Assembly: GCA_039923495.1 (NCBI GenBank)
Contig: JBDTCO010000112.1
Coordinates: forward strand, 1 to 64,000
DNA from: JBDTCO01 sp039923495
GTDB taxonomy: Bacteria > Myxococcota_A > Polyangia > Palsa-1104
Direction of reading: 5' to 3'
Length of the DNA stretch: 64,000 bases
Below, one piece after another: positions 9,078-17,357 of the stretch. The translations under genes and the position numbers were made by a program. The notes below the pieces were generated by a model. The model did not search any database. It was not told where the DNA came from and saw only the letters and a list, made by a program, of their open reading frames with translations. Numbering within the stretch: the stretch's first letter is position 1; each line of letters starts with the position of its first letter.

Positions 9078-9277
9078 TGACAGCCGCAGCCACCGCCAGC
9101 AGAGACACCATCGCCACCCGCCGCCGCCTCACGCGTCGAGTAGAGCTTCGAGCGGCGGTACGACTCGAGCGGATCTTCGTCGAGCTGCATGATCCTGTCG
9201 GCGAGGCGACCACGCCGGTTCTGCGGCACGACCACGCACCCGACAGAAAGGACGGCCAGAACCAGGACGAGACGCAT
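9074..9277 (-). CDS. DUF4266 small lipoprotein
   Basis: 67 aa. A short hydrophobic signal ends in a lipobox Ser-Val-Gly-Cys (Cys14). It is followed by a conserved Arg-Gly-Arg-Leu-Ala-Asp segment, a Tyr-x-x-Ser-Lys-x-Tyr-Ser-Thr-Arg-Glu stretch and a Gly-rich end closing on Gly-Gly-Gly-Cys-Gly-Cys. This is the DUF4266 pattern; the terminal Cys pair may bind a metal or be oxidised (inference). Start and stop overlap both neighbours: TGATG with the upstream membrane protein and ATGA with DUF3570. Confidence 0.9.
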   Translation of the reverse strand: MRLVLVLAVLSVGCVVVPQNRRGRLADRIMQLDEDPLESYRRSKLYSTREAAAGGDGVSAGGGCGCQ

Positions 9278-9849
9278 CAGAAGGTACCTCCAGCGACGAG
9301 ACCGCCGCCGCGCGCGGTCGCGAACGGCAGCGGGATAACGGGGAGACGCGCGAGCTTTTTGTGCTCTGCGCGACGTGCGGCGCCGAGCGTGTCGAGGAGG
9401 CCGATGCCCGACGACAGCGTGGCGAACGAGATGAGGAGACCGAAGCTCAGGCGATCGGCCGGCTGCGCGAACAGGTTGGCGGACGGATGGATCTCGAGCA
9501 GCACCGACATCCCGATGACGCACGCGACGGGGATCGCACCGAAGATGCCGGCGCGCGCCCACTCCTTCACCACGAGGTGCGAGACGATCGGAGCGAGCGC
9601 GAGACCCGAGAGCATGCCGACGATGGCGTCGCGCCGCTTCGTGGTGTCGTCGGTGCCCGCGAAGAACGCGCCGCCCACCGCGAGCGGCAACATCGCGGTC
9701 GCGGTGCCAGCAACGATGCCCCACGCCACCTTCGGCTCGCTCTCGGCAGTCCTCGAAGCAGGATCTGGACTGAACAGCGCGTCGGCATGTGCGGTCGCGG
9801 TCGCGGTCGCGACGCAGAGAGCCAGGCAACGAACGAGCGGGGCGCGCAC
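9277..9849 (-). CDS. Exported membrane protein preceding the DUF4266/DUF3570 pair
   Basis: 190 aa from a GTG at 9849. It has a signal peptide ending near Ala-His-Ala-Asp-Ala (residues 20-24) and then three or four hydrophobic helices. It is not recognised as a named family. It is first in a three-gene operon with single-base or 4-base junctions, so it probably works with the DUF4266 lipoprotein and the barrel. An upstream in-frame ATG at about 9931 would add a basic leader that spoils the signal peptide, so the GTG is preferred. The upstream 104 bp is a divergent promoter region shared with the glycosyltransferase gene. Confidence 0.75.
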   Translation of the reverse strand: MRAPLVRCLALCVATATATAHADALFSPDPASRTAESEPKVAWGIVAGTATAMLPLAVGGAFFAGTDDTTKRRDAIVGMLSGLALAPIVSHLVVKEWARAGIFGAIPVACVIGMSVLLEIHPSANLFAQPADRLSFGLLISFATLSSGIGLLDTLGAARRAEHKKLARLPVIPLPFATARGGGLVAGGTF

Positions 9850-9953
9850 TTGAACGGAAAGGCATATATCGCGACGGCGCGGGGAATAGAAGCCGTGTGC
9901 ACGCGCGCGCTTGCCAGGTCGGCTTGCCATCGCTAAGGTCCCGCGTCGTCGAG

Positions 9954-12095
9954 ATGCCCGATTCATCGCCACAGCGCCGCGCGGCGCTCTACCCGCTCCT
10001 CCTGCTCGGCCTCGGCCTGCTGCTCTTCGTGCCGCGGCTCGGAGCAAACGGTCTGTGGGATCCGAGCGAGGTCCGCGTCGCCGATGCGGCACGCCTCGTC
10101 TCCGACGGTCACCCGCCCGCTCACTTCGACCTGAACCAGCACGTCATCGCCGAGGGCTTTCGCGTCCTCGGCGCGGGCGAGCTCGGGGGGCGTCTGCCGC
10201 TCGCACTCCTCAGCGTGCTGCTGCTCCTCGTTGCCTACTGGGCCGGTCGCGCGGTGATGCGGCCGCGCGCCGCGCTGCTCGGTGGTGTCGTGCTCGCGAC
10301 GATGCCCGTCACGATGTTCAGCGCTCGCCAGCTCACGACGCAGGCGCCGCTGCTCCTCGGCGTCACGCTGGCTGCGGGTGGCCTCGCGCACCTCTTCTGG
10401 CCGCGCGACGACGAGGGGATGCTCGCGCGCGCCTTCGCGTTCGTCGCCGCGGTCGCTGGCCTGGTGATCGGCACGCTCGCCGCCGGGCTGTTCGCAGGCG
10501 CGCTCGGTCCGCTCATCGGTGTGACCGCAGCGCTGCTCGTCGCGCGCCCGCGGGGTCGCAGCCTCCTGCTCGCGCTCGTCACGCTCGCCGTCATCGCGTT
10601 CACCGCGTCGATCGCGATGAAGCGCGGCACGTGGACCTGGTGGCTCGCCGGAACGCCGCGACTTCCGCACTGGCAGACGGTCTTCACGACAGCCATCAAA
10701 CCGCTCGGCTTCGCGACCGCGCCGTGGGGCGCGCTGCTGCCGTTCGCCGTGCTGCGCTCGCTCGACGGCGCCCGGTCGGAAGCTCCGGACACGCGCCATC
10801 GCTTCGCAGCGGTGTTCCTGCCCGCGTGGCTCGCGGCGGCCTACTTCATGGGCACGCTGCAAGACGCGCTCGTCGGCGACGTGCTCGTCCCCGCGGCCCC
10901 GGTCATGGCGCTGCTCGCAGGGGGCTACCTCGACTCGCTACTCGAGGACGGCTTCGGCTCGGCGCTCGAGGGCGTGGTCGTTGGTGCGCTCGTCTTCGTG
11001 CTCGGCCACGACGTCCTCATGGCCACCGACGTCTTCGTCTCCGTCCTCAACAGCGAGCAGATCCGCTTCCCCAACGCCGTGCAGTGGACCGGCGACGTGC
11101 TGTTCGCTGGCCTTGGCGCCTTCGCCGTCGTCATCGCCGCGTCGATGATCCTGCCGGTCGTGTGGCCGCGTCCCGACGATGCGCGCGTGCCCGCGCTGCA
11201 GCGTCGCCTGCTGTGGGGCGCCATCGCCGTGCAGATCGGCTGCACGCTCATGCTCGCCTACTGGTTCATCCCCGTGACGTCGCACCACCTCTCGCCGAAG
11301 GAGCTCTACGGCCGCGCACGCCAGCTCGATCCGAAGGCTCCGCTCGCCCAGTACCGCTTCACCGCGAGCGGCGCGTCCTACTACATGAACGGCCGCACCT
11401 CGAAGGTGCTGGCGACGCCGGACGACGTCATCAAGTTCCTGCAGCAACCCGAGCGCGTCTTCATCTTCATCGGCTCCGAGGAGCTCGCTGCCGTCGATCA
11501 GGTCACTCGCCTCGGTGGCAAGAAGACCCCAGCGCTCGTCAGCGCGCCCGACGCGACGCCCGACGCCTCGACCGCCGTCGCGTACTACGTCATCGACGAC
11601 AGCAACTCGCGCTTCCTCATCCTCTCGAACCGGCTCGGCGCGGGAGAAAAAGATCTCAACCCGATCCGTCGCTTCGTCTCCACCAGCGCACCGAAGCCCA
11701 CGGTCCCTACGGCCGTCAACTTCGACGACAAGCTGATGCTGGTCGGCTACGACCTGCCGACCGAGGCACCGCACGGGGCCGACATCATGGTCCGGCTCTA
11801 CTTCCACGTGCTCCAGCCCGTCGGCGCCTCGTACAAGGTGTTCCTGCACTTCGATGGCCCAGGCGCGCGCATCAACGGCGATCACGTGCCGGTCGATGGC
11901 CACTTCCCGACGCAGTTCTGGTCCGCCGGCACCTATGTCACCGACGAGTACGTCCTCAAGCCCGAGCACAACGACATGAGCGGCCTGTTCCAGCTGTACT
12001 TCGGCCTCTTCTCCGGCGACCACCGCATGAAGGTGAACAGCGGCGCGTCCGATGGGGAGAACCGCGTGAAGCTCGGCGCCGTGCGCGTGAGGTAG
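9954..12095 (+). CDS. GT-C/ArnT-like membrane glycosyltransferase
   Basis: 713 aa. An N-terminal membrane helix is followed by a loop containing Gly-Leu-Trp-Asp-Pro-Ser-Glu, the acidic motif after helix 1 of ArnT/PMT-type (GT39/GT83) enzymes. About ten more helices extend to residue 440, and a soluble periplasmic C-terminal domain of some 270 residues follows. These enzymes use lipid-linked sugars on the periplasmic side of the inner membrane; acceptor and sugar are unknown. The ATG at 9954 is preferred over an upstream in-frame ATG because the membrane helix begins shortly after. The gene ends in a hairpin with a T-run that includes the stop codon. Confidence 0.88.
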   Translation: MPDSSPQRRAALYPLLLLGLGLLLFVPRLGANGLWDPSEVRVADAARLVSDGHPPAHFDLNQHVIAEGFRVLGAGELGGRLPLALLSVLLLLVAYWAGRAVMRPRAALLGGVVLATMPVTMFSARQLTTQAPLLLGVTLAAGGLAHLFWPRDDEGMLARAFAFVAAVAGLVIGTLAAGLFAGALGPLIGVTAALLVARPRGRSLLLALVTLAVIAFTASIAMKRGTWTWWLAGTPRLPHWQTVFTTAIKPLGFATAPWGALLPFAVLRSLDGARSEAPDTRHRFAAVFLPAWLAAAYFMGTLQDALVGDVLVPAAPVMALLAGGYLDSLLEDGFGSALEGVVVGALVFVLGHDVLMATDVFVSVLNSEQIRFPNAVQWTGDVLFAGLGAFAVVIAASMILPVVWPRPDDARVPALQRRLLWGAIAVQIGCTLMLAYWFIPVTSHHLSPKELYGRARQLDPKAPLAQYRFTASGASYYMNGRTSKVLATPDDVIKFLQQPERVFIFIGSEELAAVDQVTRLGGKKTPALVSAPDATPDASTAVAYYVIDDSNSRFLILSNRLGAGEKDLNPIRRFVSTSAPKPTVPTAVNFDDKLMLVGYDLPTEAPHGADIMVRLYFHVLQPVGASYKVFLHFDGPGARINGDHVPVDGHFPTQFWSAGTYVTDEYVLKPEHNDMSGLFQLYFGLFSGDHRMKVNSGASDGENRVKLGAVRVR

Positions 12096-12116
12096 AAAAA
12101 GGCACTACCGCTTTTT
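12091..12116 (+). terminator. Putative intrinsic terminator after the glycosyltransferase gene
   Basis: GGTAG and CTACC form a perfect 5-bp stem with a 9-base A-rich loop; two bases later comes TTTTT. The first arm contains the TAG stop. The stem is short, but a T-run is rare in this GC-rich DNA. An alternative pairing AAAAAG/CTTTTT uses the same bases. Confidence 0.45.
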
Positions 12117-12173
12117 CCTTGTCGGCCCACGGAGCACTTGGTATCGAGCAGGGGATTTTCAGGGGAGGGGTGC

Positions 12174-12629
12174 ATGACACAGGATCGGCGCAAAGAACTG
12201 ACGCCGGTGGTCGAAGACCGCCGCGGTGCTGACCGGCGCATCCACGAGCGCGTACCGGTCGATCTCGAGGTCGACTACCGCGCGAGCGATACCTTCCTCT
12301 TCGCGTACATCACCGACATCAGCGCGATGGGCATCTTCGTGCGCACCGAGAACCCGGAGCCGAAGGGCGCGCGCATCAACATGCGCTTCCGCGTCGCGGG
12401 CGGCGAGCTCATGGAGGTCGAGGGCGTCGTGGTGTGGGTCAACCCCGTCGTCGCCGACGAGGTCGAGGGCCGAAACCCGGGCATGGGCGTCGAGTTCATG
12501 AACTTCTCGGCTGCGCAGCGCGAGGAGATGCTTCGCCTCGTGCGCACGTTCGCGTACCTCAACGACGAGCCGCCGTCCAAGGACGACGAGGACGACGATG
12601 GTGATCGCGGCTCGGGGACTGCTTCCTGA
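12174..12629 (+). CDS. PilZ-domain protein (c-di-GMP effector)
   Basis: 151 aa. After an N-terminal segment with several Arg residues comes Arg-Arg-Ile-His-Glu-Arg, and 30 residues later Asp-Ile-Ser-Ala-Met-Gly. Together these supply the RxxxR and (D/N)xSxxG motifs that bind cyclic di-GMP. The C-terminus is acidic (Asp/Glu-rich). It resembles the small PilZ proteins abundant in myxobacteria. The ATG at 12174 is chosen over an in-frame ATG at 12138 because a strong AGGGGAGGGG ribosome site sits just upstream. It is followed by yacG with a TGATG junction. Confidence 0.92.
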   Translation: MTQDRRKELTPVVEDRRGADRRIHERVPVDLEVDYRASDTFLFAYITDISAMGIFVRTENPEPKGARINMRFRVAGGELMEVEGVVVWVNPVVADEVEGRNPGMGVEFMNFSAAQREEMLRLVRTFAYLNDEPPSKDDEDDDGDRGSGTAS

Positions 12630-12808
12630 TGCGCTGCCCGACGTGTCGGGCTGAAGTTCCGGACGGCGCGAAGACGATGCCGTTCTGCAACGAGCGCTGT
12701 CGGCTCGTCGACCTCGGCAACTGGATCGACGGTCGCTATCGCATCGCCGGCGAGAAGAACGTCGACGAGGTCGGACACGATGACGCGGCCCAGGACGACG
12801 ACCAGTGA
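12629..12808 (+). CDS. yacG: YacG-type zinc-finger DNA gyrase inhibitor
   Basis: 59 aa. Cys3-x2-Cys6 and Cys20-x3-Cys24 form the four-Cys zinc site of YacG, followed by the family sequence Arg-Leu-Val-Asp-Leu-Gly-Asn-Trp (residues 25-32) and an acidic tail. YacG proteins bind GyrB and inhibit gyrase. The gene is locked between pilZ (TGATG) and the EVE gene (GTGA). A coaE neighbour, usual for yacG in proteobacteria, is absent. Confidence 0.93.
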   Translation: MRCPTCRAEVPDGAKTMPFCNERCRLVDLGNWIDGRYRIAGEKNVDEVGHDDAAQDDDQ

Positions 12809-13263
12809 AGTACTGGATCATGAAGTCCGAGCCATCGGCGTACGCGTTCGACGATCTCGTGCGCGACGGCAGGTCGCTCTGGACCGGCGTGCGCAACTAC
12901 CAGGCGCGCAACCTCATGGACGAGATGAAGGTCGGCGACCTCGTCCTCTTCTATCACTCGAGCTGCGACCCGCCCGGCATCGCAGGCCTCGCGAAGGTCT
13001 CGGCCACCGCCGTCGCGGACCCCACGCAGTTCGACCCGAAGAGCGACTACTTCGAGAAGCGCGCGACGAAGGATGTACCGGTCTGGCGCTGCGTCGAGGT
13101 CGTACCGATGAAGAAGGCCGCCACGCTGCTCCCGCTCGAGACGCTACGCGCCGAGCCCGCGCTCGCCGACATGGTGCTGCTCCAGCGCGGCTCCCGGCTC
13201 TCCGTGCAGCCCGTCGACAAGCCCGCCTTTGACCGCATCGCCAAGCTGGCCACGCTGAAATAG
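12805..13263 (+). CDS. EVE-domain protein
   Basis: 152 aa with a GTG start inside the yacG stop. The opening Lys-Tyr-Trp-Ile-Met-Lys-Ser-Glu-Pro and the Trp-Thr-Gly-Val-Arg-Asn-Tyr-Gln-Ala-Arg segment near residue 31 are diagnostic of the EVE domain (YTH/PUA-related, thymocyte nuclear protein 1 type). Such proteins bind modified bases in nucleic acids. Full length, single domain, cytoplasmic. Third gene of the PilZ-YacG-EVE set. Confidence 0.93.
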   Translation: MKYWIMKSEPSAYAFDDLVRDGRSLWTGVRNYQARNLMDEMKVGDLVLFYHSSCDPPGIAGLAKVSATAVADPTQFDPKSDYFEKRATKDVPVWRCVEVVPMKKAATLLPLETLRAEPALADMVLLQRGSRLSVQPVDKPAFDRIAKLATLK

Positions 13264-13277
13264 CCCGGTTGCGGCGG

Positions 13278-14870
13278 TCAGAGCTTCTTTTCGAGGCCGT
13301 ACTTCTCGACCTTCATGATGAGGTTGGAGCGTGAGATGCCGAGCTCCTTCGCCAGCTGGCTCTTGTTCCAGTGGGTGCGGATGAGGCCCTGGTGGATGAG
13401 GTCGCGCTCGAGCTGCTCGACTGCGTCCTTGAGCGACGCGGTCCGATCGTAGACGCGCGTCGACGATGCGGACGTGCGCGGCGGCAGTCGTGCGGCGTCC
13501 TGCAGGCGCTGCGAGAGCAGCTCGGCCGGGAGCTCGGCGAGGTCGCCGCCGAGGACCATGCAGCGCTCGATCTCGTTCTCGAGCTCGCGGATGTTGCCGG
13601 GCCAGGCGTAGCCCTGCATGACCGCGAGCGCCTCGCCGGACAGGCGAGGAGGCGCCGTACGCAGCGCACCTTTGCGCGGACGGAAGTGCTTGCGCAAGAA
13701 GTGCTCGAGCAGCACGGCGAGATCGTCCATCCGATCGCGCAGCGGCGGCACCTGCACCTTGATGACGTTGATGCGATAGAAGAGATCCTCGCGAAACTCA
13801 CCGCGCTCGACCAGCTTCACGAGGTCCTTGTGCGTCGCGGCGATGACGCGCACGTCGACCTGGCGCTGCTCGGTGCCACCGACGGGCGTGAACGTGCCTT
13901 CCTGCAGCACGCGCAGCAGCTTGACCTGGAGCGCGGGCGACATGTCGCCGACCTCATCCAGGAAGAAGGTGCCGCCATCGGCGATCTCGAAGAGACCCTT
14001 TTTGTCCTTGATGGCACCGGTGAACGAGCCCTTTTCGTGACCGAACAGCGCGCTCTCGAGGAGGTTGTCGTTGAAGGCGGAGCAGTTCTGACCGACGAAC
14101 GCCTTCTTCGCGCGCGGGCCGTTGTAGTGGATGGCGCGCGCGATGAGCTCCTTGCCGGTGCCGCTCTCGCCCTGGATGAGCACGGTGGAGTCTGACTCGA
14201 TGACCTTCTCGAGCAGGCGGTAGACACCCTGCATGGCGCGCGACGTGCCGATGATGTTCTCGAAGCGGTAACGCTCTCCGAGCTCCTGGCTCAGCGACGA
14301 CACCTCGCGCTCGCGCTTCTTCTGCTCGGCGTGGAAGCCCTCGATCTCGGTGCAGCCGAGCTCGAGCAGATCGCGGAGGTGGTCGAGCTGCGTCTCGTCG
14401 AGCTTCGGCACGCGCCGCAGCGACGCCGCGAGATCGGCGTCGTCGTGTGCCGCGGGCGCGACATCGCGGATCTTGCGGAGCAGCGCCTCGGCAGCCGGGG
14501 GCGAGAGATCGGCATGGATGGCCCCGCTCACGAACAGGAAGCCCGCGAAGTCGCCGTCGAGGACCAGCGGGCAGGCGACGACGTCGAAGCCGAGGTGGCA
14601 CTCGTGCACGATCGCCCGACGCCCCTGCCCCGCGGCGCGTAGCTTGTCGCGCGCTTCCTTCACCGACTCGTTGCAGCCGCGGAAGCCCTCCTTCGAGAAC
14701 AGCGCGAGCCGGCAGAAGTCGTTGTCGGGTGGGACGACGCGCCCCTCGGCGTGGTCGATGACGTAGCCGCGCGAGTCGGCGAACGCGAGCTCCACGTTCC
14801 ACCATTTTCGCACCACGTCCTTGAGCAGCGCGATGGTGTGCAGCTTCTCGTATGCGCGAAGATCGACCAT
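13278..14870 (-). CDS. Sigma-54-dependent regulator with PocR-type sensory domain
   Basis: 530 aa, three domains. Residues 1-160 resemble the PocR ligand-binding domain, with Asn-Asp-Phe-Cys-Arg and a Gly-Cys-Asn-Glu-Ser segment whose cysteines may hold a ligand or sense redox. A short coiled linker follows. Then comes the AAA+ domain: Walker A Gly-Glu-Ser-Gly-Thr-Gly-Lys near residue 233, Gly-Ser-Phe-Thr-Gly-Ala near 280 (the sigma-54 contact loop, Ser for Ala), and Walker B Phe-Phe-Leu-Asp-Glu-Val. The last 40 residues form a Fis-type helix-turn-helix. It activates sigma-54 promoters; the ligand and targets are not evident. It is divergent from the Gly-rich lipoprotein, a possible target. 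Confidence 0.95.
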   Translation of the reverse strand: MVDLRAYEKLHTIALLKDVVRKWWNVELAFADSRGYVIDHAEGRVVPPDNDFCRLALFSKEGFRGCNESVKEARDKLRAAGQGRRAIVHECHLGFDVVACPLVLDGDFAGFLFVSGAIHADLSPPAAEALLRKIRDVAPAAHDDADLAASLRRVPKLDETQLDHLRDLLELGCTEIEGFHAEQKKREREVSSLSQELGERYRFENIIGTSRAMQGVYRLLEKVIESDSTVLIQGESGTGKELIARAIHYNGPRAKKAFVGQNCSAFNDNLLESALFGHEKGSFTGAIKDKKGLFEIADGGTFFLDEVGDMSPALQVKLLRVLQEGTFTPVGGTEQRQVDVRVIAATHKDLVKLVERGEFREDLFYRINVIKVQVPPLRDRMDDLAVLLEHFLRKHFRPRKGALRTAPPRLSGEALAVMQGYAWPGNIRELENEIERCMVLGGDLAELPAELLSQRLQDAARLPPRTSASSTRVYDRTASLKDAVEQLERDLIHQGLIRTHWNKSQLAKELGISRSNLIMKVEKYGLEKKL

Positions 14871-14888
14871 CTACCGTCGGAAACCGTA

Positions 14889-14899
14889 GCATGGCATGC
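14889..14899. promoter_or_regulatory. 11-bp palindrome between the sigma-54 regulator and the Gly-rich lipoprotein
   Basis: GCATG-G-CATGC is a perfect 5-bp inverted repeat in the 71-bp divergent gap. It could be a binding site for the adjacent regulator, but nothing else supports that. Confidence 0.25.
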
Positions 14900-14941
14900 C
14901 GTGACCCGCGCGTGGCGCCGCCGTGCTATGACCGCTCCGTG

Positions 14942-16129
14942 ATGGGGCGTCGTGCGGTGCTGGCCTCGATATTCGCTGCCGCGAGCGGCTGCAGCTTCGT
15001 CGTGCCCGGCTTTCCCGTCGGCACGGACGGCGCGGTCCCGGATGCCGCGCTCTTCGTCGATGCCGCGCATGGCGCCGCGTTCGTACCGGCGCACGTGCCG
15101 CCGAACGCGGTCGTGCCCGGCGCATCGAAGCTATCCGACGTGCGTGACATCGACACCGAGCGCCTCTACATCGACGGCGCGACCCCGATGCCCGGCATCG
15201 TGTTCTCCGCCGACCCAGGCAACGACGACTGGGCCGTGCTCTCGGTGCACGACCTCACCATCACGCACGACGTCCTCGTGCACGGCCGCCGCGCGCTCAT
15301 CGTCGTGGCCGTCGGGTCCATCGAGGTGGGCGCGACGATGCACGCGGGCGCGGATCTCCGCTCGCCCGGGCCCGGCGGACAGCGCACGGGCGAGGGCCCC
15401 GGCTCCGATGGCAAGAAGAGCAGCACGAACGACTCGGGCGGCGGCGGCGCAGGACACGGCACCGTCGGCGCGGTGGGCGGTGCGTCGGCGTCGAACAGCA
15501 ACGGTCAGGGCGGCGCAGGCGGCATCGCGTACGACGACGAGCTCGCCGGTGGCTCGGGCGGTGGCACCGGCTCGGGCGCGGTCGGTGGCGACGACCCATG
15601 CCCGACCAACCAGGGCTACAGCCTCGGCGGCGCGGGCGGCGGCGTGGTACAGCTCTCTGCCGGCGTGTCGATAGACGTGCTCTTCGCAGGCATCATCGAG
15701 GCGGGGGGTGGCGGCGGACGCGCGGGCTGCAAGGAGTCCGCGTCGGCAGGCGGCGGCGGGGGCGCGGGCGGCTCGCTCTGGCTCGAAGCACCGACGATGA
15801 ACCTCGCCGGCAAGATCACCGCGAACGGTGGCGCGGGGGGCTCCGGCGGTCGCGCGAACGGTAGCGACAGCAACGACGGACAGGACGGACAGGACGGACA
15901 GCCGAGCACGACACCGGCGCAAGGTGGGCAGAGCCCAGGCATGGGCGGCGGTGCTGGCGGCCAAGGTGGAGTGCTCGGCGTGGCCCCGACCCCAGGCGAC
16001 AAGTCCACGAACGGCGGCGGCGGTGGCGGCGCGGTCGGGCGCATCGTCCTGCGCACACGCACGAGCTCGCCGATCACGAGCGCGTCGACCGTGATCAGCC
16101 CTGCGCCCGAGAAGAGCGTCGACTTCTGA
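14942..16129 (+). CDS. Glycine-rich lipoprotein
   Basis: 395 aa. The signal segment ends in Ala-Ala-Ser-Gly-Cys (Cys18), a plausible lipobox. Residues 130-380 are very rich in Gly, with repeated Gly-Gly-x-Gly-Gly clusters separated by short hydrophobic beta segments. Residues near 315 include a perfect threefold 9-bp DNA repeat encoding Asp-Gly-Gln. Similar Gly-rich surface lipoproteins are common in Polyangia, but their role is unknown. A GTG at 14939, 6 bases after a TATGAC box, is an alternative start. The 3' end overlaps the convergent protease gene by 35 bp. Confidence 0.88.
   Translation: MGRRAVLASIFAAASGCSFVVPGFPVGTDGAVPDAALFVDAAHGAAFVPAHVPPNAVVPGASKLSDVRDIDTERLYIDGATPMPGIVFSADPGNDDWAVLSVHDLTITHDVLVHGRRALIVVAVGSIEVGATMHAGADLRSPGPGGQRTGEGPGSDGKKSSTNDSGGGGAGHGTVGAVGGASASNSNGQGGAGGIAYDDELAGGSGGGTGSGAVGGDDPCPTNQGYSLGGAGGGVVQLSAGVSIDVLFAGIIEAGGGGGRAGCKESASAGGGGGAGGSLWLEAPTMNLAGKITANGGAGGSGGRANGSDSNDGQDGQDGQPSTTPAQGGQSPGMGGGAGGQGGVLGVAPTPGDKSTNGGGGGGAVGRIVLRTRTSSPITSASTVISPAPEKSVDF
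15875..15901 (+). repeat. Threefold 9-bp tandem repeat in the Gly-rich lipoprotein gene
   Basis: Three perfect copies of GACGGACAG encode Asp-Gly-Gln repeated three times. The repeat is in frame, so copy number changes would alter the protein by three residues per unit. Confidence 0.9.
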
Positions 16130-17315
16130 GCACGTAGACGACGACGAGGAGCACGAACGCGCTCGGGATGGGTGCACGACCACCGACTGCGCAGCCGCCG
16201 TGTGATGGGGCCACGGTGGCAAGATCGCTCGGCGTCGTCGACAGGTCCGACGAGGCGACGGCGCAGAAGCCGTCGACACAGCTCGCGGGCGGGGTGCAGG
16301 GCAACGAGTCATCGCAGGCGGGTGCGACGGTGTCGTCGACGCGAAAGGTACGACTCACGCGCGCGCGCTGACCATCGGCATCGACGGCCTCGATGGTGAG
16401 CGTGGTCGAGTCCGCGACCGGCAACGTGAGCGTGAGCGAGTACGGCGCGCCCAGCACCGCGACAAGCGCCAGGTCGCGATACACCTCGACCCGCGTCACG
16501 CCCACGTCGTCGCTCGCGTCGATCCGCAGCGGCAGCGTCCGCGGGAGCACCGGGCGGTCGGGAGGGAACGCCAGGCCCACCGTCGGCGCAGCGCTCGGAG
16601 TCGTGGTGCGCGCGCCGAGCACATCGAGCAGCAGCGCGGCGTGATCGATGGGATCCGCGTGGCCGCACTGCTCGGGCGTCGCTCCGCCGCCCGCCTGGAA
16701 GGACGAGTACGTGCCGCTCTCGAAGCGCAGCGCGAAGAGGTCATCGAGCGTCTGCTGCGGCTGGGCGACCGAGTACAGCGGATCGTGCGCGTCGGTCGTG
16801 TGCTCGAGCCCCCAGCCGTGCGCGGCCTCGTGCGCGATGGTCGCACCGAGCGCGACGACACCACCCTGCGCGGGGATCGCGGAGCCGGAGAATGCGTAGC
16901 CGAGGCTGCGTGGGTTGGTATCAGCGCAGTCCACCCTGCCGACGCCCGCGATGCCCGACGGCTGCGGTGGATCGAGGAGCGACGACGTCCCACCGATGAG
17001 CACCGCGGCGTAGTCGCCGCTCGTCGGGCGCGTGGTCGTGACGTCGAGGTCGTACGTGAGGAAGTAGCCGCGCACCCGATCGACGAGCACGGCGGTGGCC
17101 GGTGCGTCCGGCGCGATGACGGCAGGATCGAACGCGGGCACCTGCGCCGATCCCAGCGACGAAACCAGCGCGGTCGCATCATCCGTGGCGCCGCTCGTCA
17201 CGGACTCGCCACCGAGCGCGAGCCACAGCGTGTGCGCGGCACCGAGCGCCTGGGTCGTGCGCGCGGGGATCGCGCCGCACCCCGCGAGCGTCATGACGAC
17301 TGCGAGGCGCCTCAT
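16095..17315 (-). CDS. Metzincin-like protease with MYXO-CTERM tail
   Basis: 406 aa. Residues 162-172 read His-Glu-Ala-Ala-His-Gly-Trp-Gly-Leu-Glu-His, the HExxHxxGxxH zinc site of metzincins; a clear Met-turn is not seen. An Ig-like beta domain spans about 258-345, then a Cys-rich spacer with four Cys. The C-terminal Gly-Gly-Cys, hydrophobic helix and Arg-rich end match the MYXO-CTERM sorting signal. The N-terminus has Leu-Ala-Gly-Cys (Cys13), which could also be a lipobox. Probably a cell-surface protease. The ATG at 17315 follows TACCAT by 6 bases. The Arg-rich tail is encoded antisense to the end of the Gly-rich lipoprotein. Confidence 0.9.
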   Translation of the reverse strand: MRRLAVVMTLAGCGAIPARTTQALGAAHTLWLALGGESVTSGATDDATALVSSLGSAQVPAFDPAVIAPDAPATAVLVDRVRGYFLTYDLDVTTTRPTSGDYAAVLIGGTSSLLDPPQPSGIAGVGRVDCADTNPRSLGYAFSGSAIPAQGGVVALGATIAHEAAHGWGLEHTTDAHDPLYSVAQPQQTLDDLFALRFESGTYSSFQAGGGATPEQCGHADPIDHAALLLDVLGARTTTPSAAPTVGLAFPPDRPVLPRTLPLRIDASDDVGVTRVEVYRDLALVAVLGAPYSLTLTLPVADSTTLTIEAVDADGQRARVSRTFRVDDTVAPACDDSLPCTPPASCVDGFCAVASSDLSTTPSDLATVAPSHGGCAVGGRAPIPSAFVLLVVVYVLRSRRSSRAQG

Positions 17316-17321
17316 GCCCAG

Positions 17322-17327
17322 ATGGTA
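17322..17327 (-). promoter_or_regulatory. -10-like box TACCAT for the MYXO-CTERM protease
   Basis: TACCAT on the minus strand lies exactly 6 bases before the ATG at 17315. No Shine-Dalgarno is seen, so a leaderless transcript is predicted. Confidence 0.5.
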
Positions 17328-17357
17328 CGAGGTCGACCGTCGTGGTAGCAACGCGTC

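Noticed and set aside
9789..9953. N-terminal extension of the glycosyltransferase from an upstream in-frame ATG
   Set aside because: The extension is Arg-rich and overlaps the divergent gene and promoter region; the membrane helix starts just after the ATG at 9954.
14913..14928. Possible sigma-54 promoter (TGGC...GCT) before the Gly-rich lipoprotein gene
   Set aside because: The distance between the GG and GC elements is one base short, the -12 element is poor, and it would leave almost no space before the start codon.
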